DNA of 35,495 bases from contig DLLF01000017.1 of assembly GCA_002477945.1 (NCBI GenBank), positions 35,675-71,169 of the forward strand, in the 5' to 3' direction. This DNA comes from Bacteroidales bacterium UBA7569 (GTDB taxonomy: Bacteria > Bacteroidota > Bacteroidia > Bacteroidales > Paludibacteraceae). Of this stretch, positions 1 to 7,437 are shown piece after piece. Below the pieces are notes generated by a model, which saw only the letters and a program-made list of their open reading frames with translations, did no database searches and was not told the origin of the DNA. The translations under genes were made by a program, and so were the position numbers. The number at the start of each line of letters is the position of its first letter. Within the stretch, counting starts at the first letter, position 1.

Positions 1-617
1 GTTACACTATTCGGAATAGTGACAGAAGTAAGACCCGTACAATTCCGGAAAGCACCATTTCCTATACTCGTTACGCCTTCACCAATCGTGACAGAAGCAA
101 GGTTCGTGCAACCAGAGAAAGTATCATATGTCACGCTATCCACACTACTTGGGATAGCGATAGAGGTTAGACTTGTACAACCAGAAAAGACAGCACCTCC
201 AAGATTTCTCACGCTATTACCCATTGTGATAGAAGCGAGACTAGTGCAATCAAAGAAAGCACCAAAACCGATATACTCTACACTATTCGGGATGGAGACA
301 GAGGTAAGACCTGTACCCGAAAAAGCAGCATCTCCAATACTCGTTACGCTATTCGGGATTGTGACAGATGTGAGATTTATGTTGCATCCAGTGAAAGCAT
401 AGGAACCTATCCTTGTTACTCTGTAAACAGTTCCCTGCCAGGTAACAGAGTCAGGGATATTGAAAGAATCCGGACAGAGATCAGGTTGGGTAACTTCGAC
501 AGTACGGTCACTCTCACTTATGATGCTATAGTGCAAATTGCCAAACCGAAAGTCAGCCGCACAAAGAGTACCGGTAATGCAAAGCACAATAAGCAGTGAT
601 AAATTCCTTGTTTTCAT
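1..617 (-). CDS. BspA-like leucine-rich repeat surface protein (C-terminus off the window)
   Basis: Reading leftward from an ATG at 617, the frame stays open to the window edge, so the gene is partial at its 3' end. It begins with a signal peptide (MKTRNLSLLIVLCITGTLC, cleavage near the following Ala). After about 70 residues it enters repeats of about 23 residues of the form LTSVTIPNSVTSIGDAAFSG, at least five of which are visible. This is the LRR_5 (BspA/Treponema pallidum) repeat. Proteins of this kind are exported and often sit on the cell surface, where some bind host proteins; the role here cannot be told. A sorting signal (for example a type IX C-terminal domain) would lie outside the window. 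It has its own promoter just upstream. The repetitive DNA also opens a spurious frame on the other strand. Confidence 0.9.
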   Translation of the reverse strand, partial: MKTRNLSLLIVLCITGTLCAADFRFGNLHYSIISESDRTVEVTQPDLCPDSFNIPDSVTWQGTVYRVTRIGSYAFTGCNINLTSVTIPNSVTSIGDAAFSGTGLTSVSIPNSVEYIGFGAFFDCTSLASITMGNSVRNLGGAVFSGCTSLTSIAIPSSVDSVTYDTFSGCTNLASVTIGEGVTSIGNGAFRNCTGLTSVTIPNSV

Positions 618-658
618 ATTGTGTACATATTTAGTTGTTTTTTGTTGATTTTCCATTG

Positions 659-690
659 CAAAGATAGGGCAAATGTTTTATATCTGCAAA
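659..690 (-). promoter_or_regulatory. Bacteroidetes-type promoter of the BspA-like gene
   Basis: On the minus strand TTTG (690-687) is followed after 20 bases by TATCTTTG (666-659), matching the Bacteroidetes -33 TTTG and -7 TAnnTTTG elements. The start codon lies about 42 bases further on. Confidence 0.75.
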
Positions 691-834
691 TAAGCATGGT
701 ACATCAGCAGGGAAATCACAGTGTATCCGTAAGAAATAGTAAAATGAAGGTTAGAGAAGTATATAGATGCTGTCCATAAGACATACTAACCCACCAGACG
801 GAAGAACAAACAGGGTTCTATATACAGATATTCC

Positions 835-868
835 TTTCTTTTCTTTTGCATGACCAAAAGAAAAGAAA
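835..868. repeat. Perfect 14-base inverted repeat (possible transcription terminator)
   Basis: TTTCTTTTCTTTTG (835-848) and its exact complement CAAAAGAAAAGAAA (855-868) flank a 6-base loop. The stem is A/T-rich. It may end transcription arriving from the leftward transporter gene, or it may be one end of the larger palindromic element that follows. No clean U-tract marks it as a classical terminator. Confidence 0.5.
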
Positions 869-882
869 CCAAAGAAAAGTCA

Positions 883-1015
883 CCGGCTGTGTGTCGGACG
901 TTGCCAAAAATACGGGTCACTCGGATTTCAGCGGAGACAAAACTCGCTTCGCTCAGACAGTATCTCCGCTAACCGAAATCCTCGCTCCATTTTTGACGTA
1001 CCGACACAATGCCGG
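883..1015. repeat. Large nested palindromic element, about 133 bases
   Basis: Several paired segments nest inside one another: CCGGC (883-887) with GCCGG (1011-1015), TGTGTCGG (890-897) with CCGACACA (1001-1008), a CAAAAAT/ATTTTTG pair, GGATTTC with GAAATCC, and AGCGGAGA (930-937) with TCTCCGCT (963-970). The whole would fold into one long imperfect hairpin whose tip contains ACTCGCTTCGCTCAGACAG. It looks like a non-coding miniature palindromic or REP-like element. I see no transposase or clear target duplication. Confidence 0.6.
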
Positions 1016-1103
1016 AAGAAACAAGCCCGCTGACACTTGCTTTTCAGATTAATTCCGCCAACGGGTTATATTATAGGAAGACGGCAGGAATTCCGCCAAG
1101 CAA

Positions 1104-2015
1104 TCAGAGAGAGGAAGAAGCGGCTTTTTTGCCTTGTCGCCAGAGTTGCCAACTATTAAACAAGTTCTGCCATATAATGTAGGCAGCAGGTCCCAATGCA
1201 GAGAGCGGAAGGAGATAGGTATGTGCCATCCATATCCCCAATATGGTATTTTTCTGTCCCAATGCCTGCCCTGCCGAGATGGTTGCCCCCAGTTTTTTAC
1301 CGATCCACTTCCCCACCCCGAACTGCAACAGGCAAGTACACAGCGAGCCAACCGCCAAAAGCAGTGCCGCCAACTTGTCGTAATCATCGTAAATCAATGA
1401 ATGTGTAGTACTTGCCATGAGTATAACAAGGGAGAATGCCCATATATAGAAAGGCAGATTGGAGAAGAACGGGGATAAACGAAGATGTTTGCCGCGGATT
1501 ACTCTATACGCACTTCGCAGCAAAAGAGCCGCAAAAAACGGTCCTATCAACAGAGGAAAGACCTTTTCTATGATTGTGAGAAAACCTTGAAGAAAAGTAA
1601 GGTGCGCATAAGGATGGACTACAGGAAAAAATGCCGGTGCAAGAAGAGCCACCGCAAAGTTGCTAAGCAAAGTGTAGGTGGTGAGTTGTTCGACATTTCC
1701 GCCCAACTTGCCCGTAATGACAGCCGCCGCTGTTGCCGTAGGCATGAAGACACACAACATGATTCCCTGCGCCAAGAGGAGATCAAGAGTACGCAGCAAG
1801 AAGAAGCAACCGGCACTGACAAACAACTGGAACGCCAGCAAGATCCAATGCCACGGCCGAATCCTCATTGCACGTATATCCACTTGGCAGAACGTGAAGA
1901 AAAGCATGATGAATATCAAAAAGGGTGTTACCGGTGCGAGATGACCGAACCAACGATAGCCCAATACGCCAAGCAACATAGCAAGCGGCAGTGTCAGATT
2001 CTTGATGCGGGACAT
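1104..2015 (-). CDS. Bile acid:sodium symporter (BASS) family transporter
   Basis: A 303-residue, very hydrophobic protein with about nine or ten membrane segments over its whole length and no signal peptide. The segment near residue 250, GQALGQKNTILGIWMAHTYL, resembles the conserved core helix of BASS proteins, with a polar break in a membrane span. Family members import organic anions (bile acids, pyruvate, pantoate and other acids) with sodium; the substrate cannot be read from the sequence. It is the last gene of the leftward envelope operon, 67 bases after the Wzi-like gene. Family assignment is fairly firm, while specificity is unknown. Confidence 0.75.
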   Translation of the reverse strand: MSRIKNLTLPLAMLLGVLGYRWFGHLAPVTPFLIFIMLFFTFCQVDIRAMRIRPWHWILLAFQLFVSAGCFFLLRTLDLLLAQGIMLCVFMPTATAAAVITGKLGGNVEQLTTYTLLSNFAVALLAPAFFPVVHPYAHLTFLQGFLTIIEKVFPLLIGPFFAALLLRSAYRVIRGKHLRLSPFFSNLPFYIWAFSLVILMASTTHSLIYDDYDKLAALLLAVGSLCTCLLQFGVGKWIGKKLGATISAGQALGQKNTILGIWMAHTYLLPLSALGPAAYIIWQNLFNSWQLWRQGKKAASSSL

Positions 2016-2082
2016 AAAAGAAATAATCAGTAACAGTCTATAAACTCAGAATCGATGTAACCAAAGGTGCCTACATTTCTCA

Positions 2083-3915
2083 TCAGAAGTTGAAACCAAT
2101 CCCGCACATAAAGGTGAGATTTTTACCTTGCAAATAGATTGGTGCGAACTTATTGAGATAGTATTGTTGCAGTGCCTCCCCTTCCAGGACAACGGCATTT
2201 CCGTTCTTATCAAAACCGCCTCGATCTTCTCCCTCGATGCGTTCTGATGCAGGCGCAAAACCTCGTGCATTGTTGTAGGAGAGGTTCAACACGGCATAGC
2301 AATTATTGAAGACCTCATACACAGCATTGAAAGTAAACGTATCGTTCTGATAGGTTCGTTGATGGAAGGGTTTCTGCCCGATGATAACAGAAATGTTTTT
2401 CCTCACATAGTTATATATGTTGTATTTTGTGTCGTTGGTATAGGAAAAAGAGAGGGACAAACCTCTGACGGGCCGATAGGACAATTCGGCATAGATGTTT
2501 TGTGCGTTATCGCCCATATAATGCCCCATAGAATAGGAGTTGGAAGTATAGGCAAGCACATCGATTGAATGCGTGTAAGTTGCGATATAAGAGCGCATAA
2601 ATTCACCCTTGACGGACAAATTCTTCACAGGCCAGTTCGTCAAGTTGAACCCAAGCAGATAAGATACAGGATTGTGCTCCGGATTACTCTTTTTAAGACG
2701 AGCCAACTTTATCTCGTCAGCAAAGACCGAAGCATAGAAATTGATGTGCTTGAGGTTGCGTGTATTGATTGTAAAGAACACTTGCGAGTTCTGGTTTTCC
2801 GTTGCCACCCCCTTGGTGAGCAAATGATCGAGCGACTTATAGAAGGCAACAGGAATGAAATAGGCGGCTTGCACGCTTCGCTCCGCATAGACAATGGAAT
2901 TACCAAAAGAGAAAGACAACTGCCGAATGGGACTGAATGTAAACATATTGGCAGCCATATACTTGGAGGCAGGGCGCGGGTGCAGTTTCAAGATACCTTC
3001 GCTATAGTTTTCCAAATAGTTGCAGGTGGTGTCCAAGACGTTGCTTACAAGCCATGCATGAAAATAGTTGAACTCGAACCAGCGCACCGGTTTCAGGTTC
3101 AATGAAATCATAGGTACGGCAGGATTGTGTCCGGACAGGATATTGGAACAATGGTAGGCATCGCCCCACTGAATCCGTTCGCGCTGCAAACTGATGCTGC
3201 CCCACCATGAATAGACCGATATACCACCTTTTGAATCGGAAAAGTCGGCTCCATAGGTTGCTTCCTTGTATTGTACACCAGGCAGATTGTTAAGATAGGC
3301 CGGCTTGGTGAGTTTGGCACCTTCGATTTTCGATGCAGAACCATAGCCATCGGTATAGTACTTGCTGCTCAAGAGGCGTTTCCCGTTCCATGATATGTCG
3401 CGGAGACTTCCCCAGAGAGAAATATGATTCACAATATCCATATTGAGTTCCGCTCCCCACCAACGTTTGATGATTCCACCTTTCTTGCTTGCATAGACAT
3501 CCATGCCAAGAATTGGTTTGATGCTCATCTTGAATTGCTTATTGGCGGTCAGACAGTGGAAAGCGGGCTGCGCCAGACTCAGATTGAAAGTGCGCCGGTT
3601 TGTCCATTCGACCCAATTATCCGGCACGGTATCACATTCCAAAGCAAAGTCATTGAGATAGAAACGGAGTTCTTTTTTCATTCTCGTATTGAGCAACGAA
3701 TCGGCTTGCTGCGCTTCCAAGAGCAATGCCGCAATCTGTTTGCGTGTGTAAGGCTGTATGGCAGAATTGAGATGAATGAGGTGCTCTGCCGCCAATTCGT
3801 CGAGGAAAGAATACAACTGTGTGTATTCCATACTGACAGGAATGTTTTGCGCAAACAGGTTCTGCGAAAAGCCAAAGGTCAGACACAAAAAGATGAGCGG
3901 AAAGAGTTTTTTCAT
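2083..3915 (-). CDS. Wzi-type capsule assembly / outer-membrane beta-barrel protein
   Basis: I place the start at 3915, where MKKLFPLIFLCLTFGFSQNL gives a signal peptide ending at LFAQ; the longer frame from 3963 adds an implausible leader overlapping the upstream gene. The mature protein (610 residues with signal) opens with YSFLDELAAEHLIHLNSAIQ and PYTRKQIAALLLEA, typical of the Bacteroidetes Caps_assemb_Wzi (RemB-like) family. The remainder has alternating amphipathic strands and ends in an aromatic residue (GIGFNF), as outer-membrane barrels do. Wzi proteins anchor capsule or other polysaccharide at the cell surface. It starts 31 bases after the sugar transferase gene, which fits a shared role in surface glycan export. 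Confidence 0.82.
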   Translation of the reverse strand: MKKLFPLIFLCLTFGFSQNLFAQNIPVSMEYTQLYSFLDELAAEHLIHLNSAIQPYTRKQIAALLLEAQQADSLLNTRMKKELRFYLNDFALECDTVPDNWVEWTNRRTFNLSLAQPAFHCLTANKQFKMSIKPILGMDVYASKKGGIIKRWWGAELNMDIVNHISLWGSLRDISWNGKRLLSSKYYTDGYGSASKIEGAKLTKPAYLNNLPGVQYKEATYGADFSDSKGGISVYSWWGSISLQRERIQWGDAYHCSNILSGHNPAVPMISLNLKPVRWFEFNYFHAWLVSNVLDTTCNYLENYSEGILKLHPRPASKYMAANMFTFSPIRQLSFSFGNSIVYAERSVQAAYFIPVAFYKSLDHLLTKGVATENQNSQVFFTINTRNLKHINFYASVFADEIKLARLKKSNPEHNPVSYLLGFNLTNWPVKNLSVKGEFMRSYIATYTHSIDVLAYTSNSYSMGHYMGDNAQNIYAELSYRPVRGLSLSFSYTNDTKYNIYNYVRKNISVIIGQKPFHQRTYQNDTFTFNAVYEVFNNCYAVLNLSYNNARGFAPASERIEGEDRGGFDKNGNAVVLEGEALQQYYLNKFAPIYLQGKNLTFMCGIGFNF

Positions 3916-3946
3916 TGCGATGACTATGAGGGTTTGACAAAATATA

Positions 3947-5440
3947 TCAGTGAGACCGTACACGTTTGAAGATGATCGTATAAACTATCTTCCAAAAGTA
4001 CCGGAAATCGGTCAGGAGTGTCCCTTGCTTTTCACACTGCGTGAGATACCGCTTCTCTGACGCTTGTATTTCTTCCAGTGTCTTCGGCATATCGGCATAG
4101 AAAGGCGGAAGCAAACCGGGTTTATGTCGTGTACGCTGCTTTTGCAGTTCTGGTGAATAGAGGGAGAAATACTGCTTGGAGAGCGGCCGAACTCCGACCA
4201 ACTTCATATCGCCTTTGAGTATATTGATGAACATCGGCCATTCGTCGATCCAATACTTGCGCATGAAGTGTCCGAGCGTGGTGACACGTATATCGTGTCT
4301 CAGTTTACCGCCTTCCTGCAATCCATACGTCTCGAAGATATACTGTTGCAAGTACTCGGAATAGGGATGCATAGTTCGGAACTTATACACATTGAACATC
4401 TTTCCGTCCTTCCCCACCCGATTCAATTTGACGAGAATGCCATAGACGCGTCTTTTAACCGTTTGCGGACGGAATACACGTTGCGCCACCACAAAGATGA
4501 GGTTCTGCACTTTCTGCACTTTGACTACCTTGAAGCCACAATAGTACAAGCGTCCAAGAACTTCAGCACGGCTCAGCACACGGTCTTTTCCTTCGGTAAT
4601 ATCGAAATAGAGCCGTGATGTGAGGAACAGTTTCGGCAATACTCTCTTGTAGAAGAAGCAGCAGGAATAGTACATCCAATTAATGACAGGCGGATACCTC
4701 CGGAGGATTCTCTTCTTGAGTGTTCCCTGCGGTTCGAAGCAACAAACAAACCGTCCACCATCGGGCAACTTATCATTCACCACCCCCATCATTTTGTTGA
4801 TGCCACGAATTTGGTTCAAGGGCATAAAGTTGACCACGACATCATAGCGACAGGGTTTGAGACGTTGCAAGTTATAGAGTTCGGCAGTACGCAGCGTTGT
4901 GGTATTGGATGAGAAAAGATCCACGTTTGTTTCCAACCAATGCAGTATTTCCTCGGAACTGTTGCTGCGAATACCTTCTCTGAGTATTTCTTTCTGTTCT
5001 TCGCTCTGCATCCGGTGAGGTGGTACCAACACCTCATGAATTCCTTCTTCAGGTGCCTGCCTGACTTCTTCGCCTTCATCGAGTGCATAGAAATAGGCGT
5101 GGGAGAGAAGTAGAAAAAAGAAACTAAAGACGAGCATCGTGAGCCATATACAAGAAAGCACCATGACGGAATAGTTCATACTCCGTGCCACAACCTGCAT
5201 ATAGAACTCCATTACTCCAAAAGAGAGTGCAGCAGCCGAAAGAAGGCGGACAGTACTACTGCCCACCTTCATATATTTTACTCGTACATATCTGTGCGTC
5301 AGATAATTAGCAAGAATCCACACACTTGCGAAGAGCAAGGCAAAAGCATCGTACTTCCGGAAGGGAACCGGCGTTGCAAGCGGAAACCACATAAGGACGA
5401 CAAAGAAACTGAGAAATACCAAACAGATATCGACCGCCAT
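3947..5440 (-). CDS. Polyprenyl-phosphate sugar transferase with methyltransferase-like middle region
   Basis: A 497-residue membrane protein. Residues 1-125 contain about four hydrophobic segments. The middle (roughly 150-330) looks like a degenerate SAM-methyltransferase fold, with VVNFMPLNQIRGINKMMGVV followed by LPDGGRFVCC. The C-terminal part (about 335-497) is a bacterial sugar transferase domain: KFRTMHPYSEYL, RKYWIDEWPM, LKGDMKLVGVRPLSK and RTRHKPGLLPPFYADMPKT. Such enzymes load the first sugar phosphate onto undecaprenyl phosphate to begin capsule, O-antigen or exopolysaccharide synthesis. The first usable start in this frame is the ATG at 5440, although the frame itself is open further upstream without a start codon. 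It lies 95 bases after the OmpH-like gene and 31 bases before the Wzi-like gene. Confidence 0.85.
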   Translation of the reverse strand: MAVDICLVFLSFFVVLMWFPLATPVPFRKYDAFALLFASVWILANYLTHRYVRVKYMKVGSSTVRLLSAAALSFGVMEFYMQVVARSMNYSVMVLSCIWLTMLVFSFFFLLLSHAYFYALDEGEEVRQAPEEGIHEVLVPPHRMQSEEQKEILREGIRSNSSEEILHWLETNVDLFSSNTTTLRTAELYNLQRLKPCRYDVVVNFMPLNQIRGINKMMGVVNDKLPDGGRFVCCFEPQGTLKKRILRRYPPVINWMYYSCCFFYKRVLPKLFLTSRLYFDITEGKDRVLSRAEVLGRLYYCGFKVVKVQKVQNLIFVVAQRVFRPQTVKRRVYGILVKLNRVGKDGKMFNVYKFRTMHPYSEYLQQYIFETYGLQEGGKLRHDIRVTTLGHFMRKYWIDEWPMFINILKGDMKLVGVRPLSKQYFSLYSPELQKQRTRHKPGLLPPFYADMPKTLEEIQASEKRYLTQCEKQGTLLTDFRYFWKIVYTIIFKRVRSH

Positions 5441-5535
5441 ATAGGGCCAATATGGTTTGTAGAATACAATATGTCGCCATTTGCTGTGCGTAGTTTCAGC
5501 CGCTGCGTGATGGTAATGGAACCGAGAGGAACGGC

Positions 5536-6144
5536 TTACTTCTTCTTACTGTAGCGTTCGTTCAGCGCCGTAACCACTTCGTTGGTGATGTCATAACCCG
5601 GTTGCGCCAAAAGAATGTTGTCGCCCTGCGTATTTGCAAGGATCACCTGATAGCGTGCGCCTGCATTAAACTCTTTCAAGAAATTATCCAGGGTATCACG
5701 AAGTTGGATGTTAAGATTCTGATTCTCCAGCATGATGTCCTGCGTGAGTTTCGCTTCCAAGTCCTGCAGGTCCTGCTGACGTTTTTGGAGTTTTTGCGCC
5801 TCAGCCTCAGCACGATCACGACTCAAGAAAGCATTGTTATCCAACTTACGCTGGAACTCCCCCATATCACTTTGGAGCGAACGCGCTTTCTGATTGAGTT
5901 GAAGCCGTGCATCTTCCTGTTTGGTCATCAGTTTTTCGTTTGCTTCTTGCGCAAACGTATAATTGGTCAGAAGACTGTCGATATTGATGTAGGCTACAGG
6001 CAATTGTTCGGACTGAGACAGCACTTCGGTTTTACATTCCTGAGAAGAAGTTTCCCTGGAAGACGATACAATTCCCAACCAAACAAACAAGCCAATGATA
6101 AGTGCGCCAAAGCAGGCGTTGATACAGATTTGAATTTTATTCAT
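5536..6144 (-). CDS. OmpH/Skp-family periplasmic chaperone-like protein, membrane anchored
   Basis: I choose the ATG at 6144 (MNKIQICINACFGALIIGLF), which puts a hydrophobic segment at the extreme N-terminus; the longer frame from 6186 would overlap the preceding gene. The 202-residue product then has YINIDSLLTNYTFAQEA, the OmpH/Skp opening motif, followed by about 90 residues of highly charged coiled coil rich in K, E, Q and R. It closes with YQVILANTQGDNILLAQPGYDIT, which matches the family's C-terminal beta segment. Skp proteins hold unfolded outer-membrane proteins in the periplasm. The hydrophobic segment lacks an obvious cleavage site, so the protein may remain anchored in the inner membrane. 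It is the second gene of the leftward operon, 25 bases after the small membrane protein. Confidence 0.82.
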   Translation of the reverse strand: MNKIQICINACFGALIIGLFVWLGIVSSSRETSSQECKTEVLSQSEQLPVAYINIDSLLTNYTFAQEANEKLMTKQEDARLQLNQKARSLQSDMGEFQRKLDNNAFLSRDRAEAEAQKLQKRQQDLQDLEAKLTQDIMLENQNLNIQLRDTLDNFLKEFNAGARYQVILANTQGDNILLAQPGYDITNEVVTALNERYSKKK

Positions 6145-6169
6145 AGTGTTTTTTCCATTAAAGTTTCCA

Positions 6170-6379
6170 TTACAACTCAGAAACATCTATTTGTGTTTCT
6201 TTCTTTTTGCGTGCCAGCCGATCTTGAGAGGTGGCACACGTTATCCCCCTGTCCCGCAAAGGTTTGCTTTGCGAGATATGCTTGCTTGAGAAGATTCCGT
6301 TTCTCTTGAAAATGACCCGTACGCTCAGCAATACAAAGGCTACAAACAATGCTATTATAGCCATCAAGATTCCTTTCAT
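6170..6379 (-). CDS. Small conserved single-pass membrane protein
   Basis: A 69-residue protein starting at the ATG at 6379; an upstream TTG at 6388 is less likely. Residues 1-24 (MKGILMAIIALFVAFVLLSV) form one membrane helix. The remainder is soluble and basic, with FSSKHISQSKPLRDRGITCA and TSQDRLARKKK. I recognise the layout (one helix, then a phenylalanine/serine/histidine stretch and a GI-C motif) as that of small uncharacterised membrane proteins seen in other Bacteroidetes, but I know no function. It is first in the operon, directly behind a good promoter, and precedes the OmpH-like gene, so a cell-envelope role is a reasonable guess only. Confidence 0.7.
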   Translation of the reverse strand: MKGILMAIIALFVAFVLLSVRVIFKRNGIFSSKHISQSKPLRDRGITCATSQDRLARKKKETQIDVSEL

Positions 6380-6406
6380 GGTTGACAAATCCTTTTATTC
6401 GGATTG

Positions 6407-6437
6407 CAAAAGTAGCACTTCTTTTGCAGTTTTGCAA
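6407..6437 (-). promoter_or_regulatory. Promoter of the leftward envelope operon
   Basis: On the minus strand TTG (6437-6435) is followed after 20 bases by TACTTTTG (6414-6407), a full match to the Bacteroidetes -33/-7 pattern. The first start codon (6379) is about 28 bases downstream. Confidence 0.78.
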
Positions 6438-6461
6438 TACTTGCAGAGAAAAGAAACGACG

Positions 6462-6501
6462 GAGAGTCCCCTAACCCCCTCAAAGAGGGGGCGTGACTCT
6501 C
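6462..6501. repeat. Two-tier G/C-rich hairpin
   Basis: GAGAGTC (6462-6468) pairs with GACTCTC (6495-6501), and inside it CCCCCTC (6475-6481) pairs with GAGGGGG (6485-6491) around an AAA loop. A similar C/G hairpin with a TTT loop lies at 29916-29932, so this looks like a dispersed palindromic motif and not a one-off terminator. Confidence 0.6.
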
Positions 6502-6562
6502 TCAAATCCCCTATAGGAGAGGGTTTATTTACGATGTAAAATTTTACTTTGTTGTCTCTTAT

Positions 6563-6606
6563 TCAGGTCTCGATGAGGGGTGCTTGAGGGGTCGGCCAGG
6601 GGTCGT
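6563..6606 (-). repeat. 11-base tandem array, copy A (4 units)
   Basis: Read on the minus strand there are four contiguous 11-base units: ACGACCCCTGG, then CCGACCCCTCA, then AGCACCCCTCA, then TCGAGACCTGA. Related arrays occur at 16133, 25082 and 29867. This copy points toward the leftward promoter at 6437-6407, with 125 bases between. Confidence 0.7.
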
Positions 6607-6724
6607 AGAGGTGTATGGAACAAATTGTGGCGGTTCAGGCGGTTTTCCGTACTTGGCAATTTAGGATGAGGAAGTTGCGATTTGCTTTGTAGTTTCGTTT
6701 CAGCGTTTTACAAGGCACTTTATA

Positions 6725-6797
6725 CAAAACCTTACGGAATGATATGCCTTTATCAGACTCGGCAAAAAGCATTGTACACCGAGGCGGCAAGGTTTTG
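6725..6797. repeat. Nested inverted repeat upstream of the bactofilin promoter
   Basis: CAAAACCTT (6725-6733) pairs exactly with AAGGTTTTG (6789-6797), and inside it CTCGG (6758-6762) pairs with CCGAG (6779-6783). The element lies 20 bases before the bactofilin -33 box, so it is not part of that transcript's leader. It may be a relic palindromic element or a protein-binding site. Confidence 0.4.
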
Positions 6798-6817
6798 CTG
6801 AAAAAGAGGTGGCTATA

Positions 6818-6848
6818 TTGCAGTATGATGAAATTTGTTGTATCTTTG
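6818..6848 (+). promoter_or_regulatory. Promoter of bactofilin and probably of the long rightward run
   Basis: TTG (6818-6820), 20 bases, then TATCTTTG (6841-6848): a full Bacteroidetes promoter match. The bactofilin start codon lies about 60 bases downstream. Confidence 0.8.
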
Positions 6849-6907
6849 CAGACATAATAAGGATTTGCTCCCAGTGATCCTCGTAATAATCAAAATAACA
6901 GAACATT

Positions 6908-7270
6908 ATGGCAAGCACTACACAAAATTCATCGGGCGGTTCGTTGTATAATGCACTGACTGCAGGCAGCAAGATAATAGGGACCATTATAGCCGACAGC
7001 GACATCCGAATAGACGGAACCGTGGAAGGTGATTTGCAGTGTACGGGAAAAGTGGTTATCGGCGAGAAAGGAATACTGAAAGGTTCGGTAGTATGTCAAA
7101 ACGCCGAGATTTTCGGGAAGATAGACGGAAAAGTGGAAGTGGGACAGACCTTGTCGCTCCGTTCTTCCTCGAATTTGCACGGGGAGGTGAGAACACAAAC
7201 GCTTGTGGTTGAACCCAATGCCATATTCAACGGGACGTGCGCCATGGGCAAAGCCGCAGAGAAGAAGTAG
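6908..7270 (+). CDS. Bactofilin (polymer-forming cytoskeletal protein)
   Basis: A 120-residue protein. After a short disordered N-terminus (about 20 residues) it shows the bactofilin beta-helix: regularly spaced valines, isoleucines and glycines in short repeats such as IIADSDIRIDGTVEGDLQC, VVIGEKGILKGSVVCQNAEI and TLSLRSSSNLHGEVRTQTL. Bactofilins assemble into membrane-associated filaments without nucleotide and act in cell shape, stalk formation or polar organisation. A hydrophilic tail follows the core, as usual. It stands just behind a strong promoter. The gap of 167 bases to the next gene leaves open whether it shares a transcript with the downstream run. Confidence 0.9.
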   Translation: MASTTQNSSGGSLYNALTAGSKIIGTIIADSDIRIDGTVEGDLQCTGKVVIGEKGILKGSVVCQNAEIFGKIDGKVEVGQTLSLRSSSNLHGEVRTQTLVVEPNAIFNGTCAMGKAAEKK

Positions 7271-7437
7271 GAAGCAGAACTACCGGTTGCAGGAAGTCCT
7301 CCCGTCGCCTATCGTTTCCGGGAAACAATGCCACTGCACCGGATTGCTTTTCAGAAGAGAAGGGACTTGTCTGTTTTCAAGCATATACAAACAAGAGCAA
7401 AGCATTAAATCCAATAACCCAAAACACCTATCAGACT

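Larger units (their letters stand above)
618..1103. other. Intergenic region between the BASS transporter and the BspA-like gene
   Basis: This 486-base gap lies between two leftward genes. It holds the BspA promoter (659-690), a purine/pyrimidine hairpin (835-868) and a large imperfect palindrome (883-1015). I see nothing in 691-834 or in 1016-1103. The 68-codon frame on the plus strand (846-1052) runs through the hairpin elements and is not credible as a gene. Confidence 0.6.
6380..6907. other. Divergent intergenic region with hairpins, an 11-base repeat array and two promoters
   Basis: This 528-base region separates the leftward envelope operon from the rightward bactofilin gene. In order it holds the leftward promoter (6407-6437), a two-part hairpin (6462-6501), a four-unit 11-base array (6563-6606), a nested inverted repeat (6725-6797) and the rightward promoter (6818-6848). 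I see no gene in it. The minus-strand frame at 6700-7005 overlaps bactofilin and shows no family features. Confidence 0.6.

Noticed and set aside
19..402. Plus-strand open frame of 127 codons with repeats
   Set aside because: It is the antisense of the BspA-like leucine-rich repeats, which read in a coherent frame with a signal peptide and promoter on the minus strand.
1..402. CRISPR or VNTR interpretation of the repeats at the left edge
   Set aside because: The repeat period matches leucine-rich protein repeats in the minus-strand gene.
846..1052. 68-codon plus-strand frame
   Set aside because: It runs through two palindromic elements, is hydrophilic without domain features, and has no promoter or partner.
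1485..2033. 182-codon plus-strand frame
   Set aside because: Lysine/arginine-rich low-complexity product antisense to the clear membrane protein at 1104-2015.
6700..7005. 101-codon minus-strand frame over the bactofilin start
   Set aside because: It covers the bactofilin promoter and coding start, and its product shows no family features.
7237..7437. N-terminal extension of the DUF1015 gene by 67 codons
   Set aside because: The family begins at MAHIKPFKGIRPP, and the extension is low-quality sequence overlapping the end of bactofilin.
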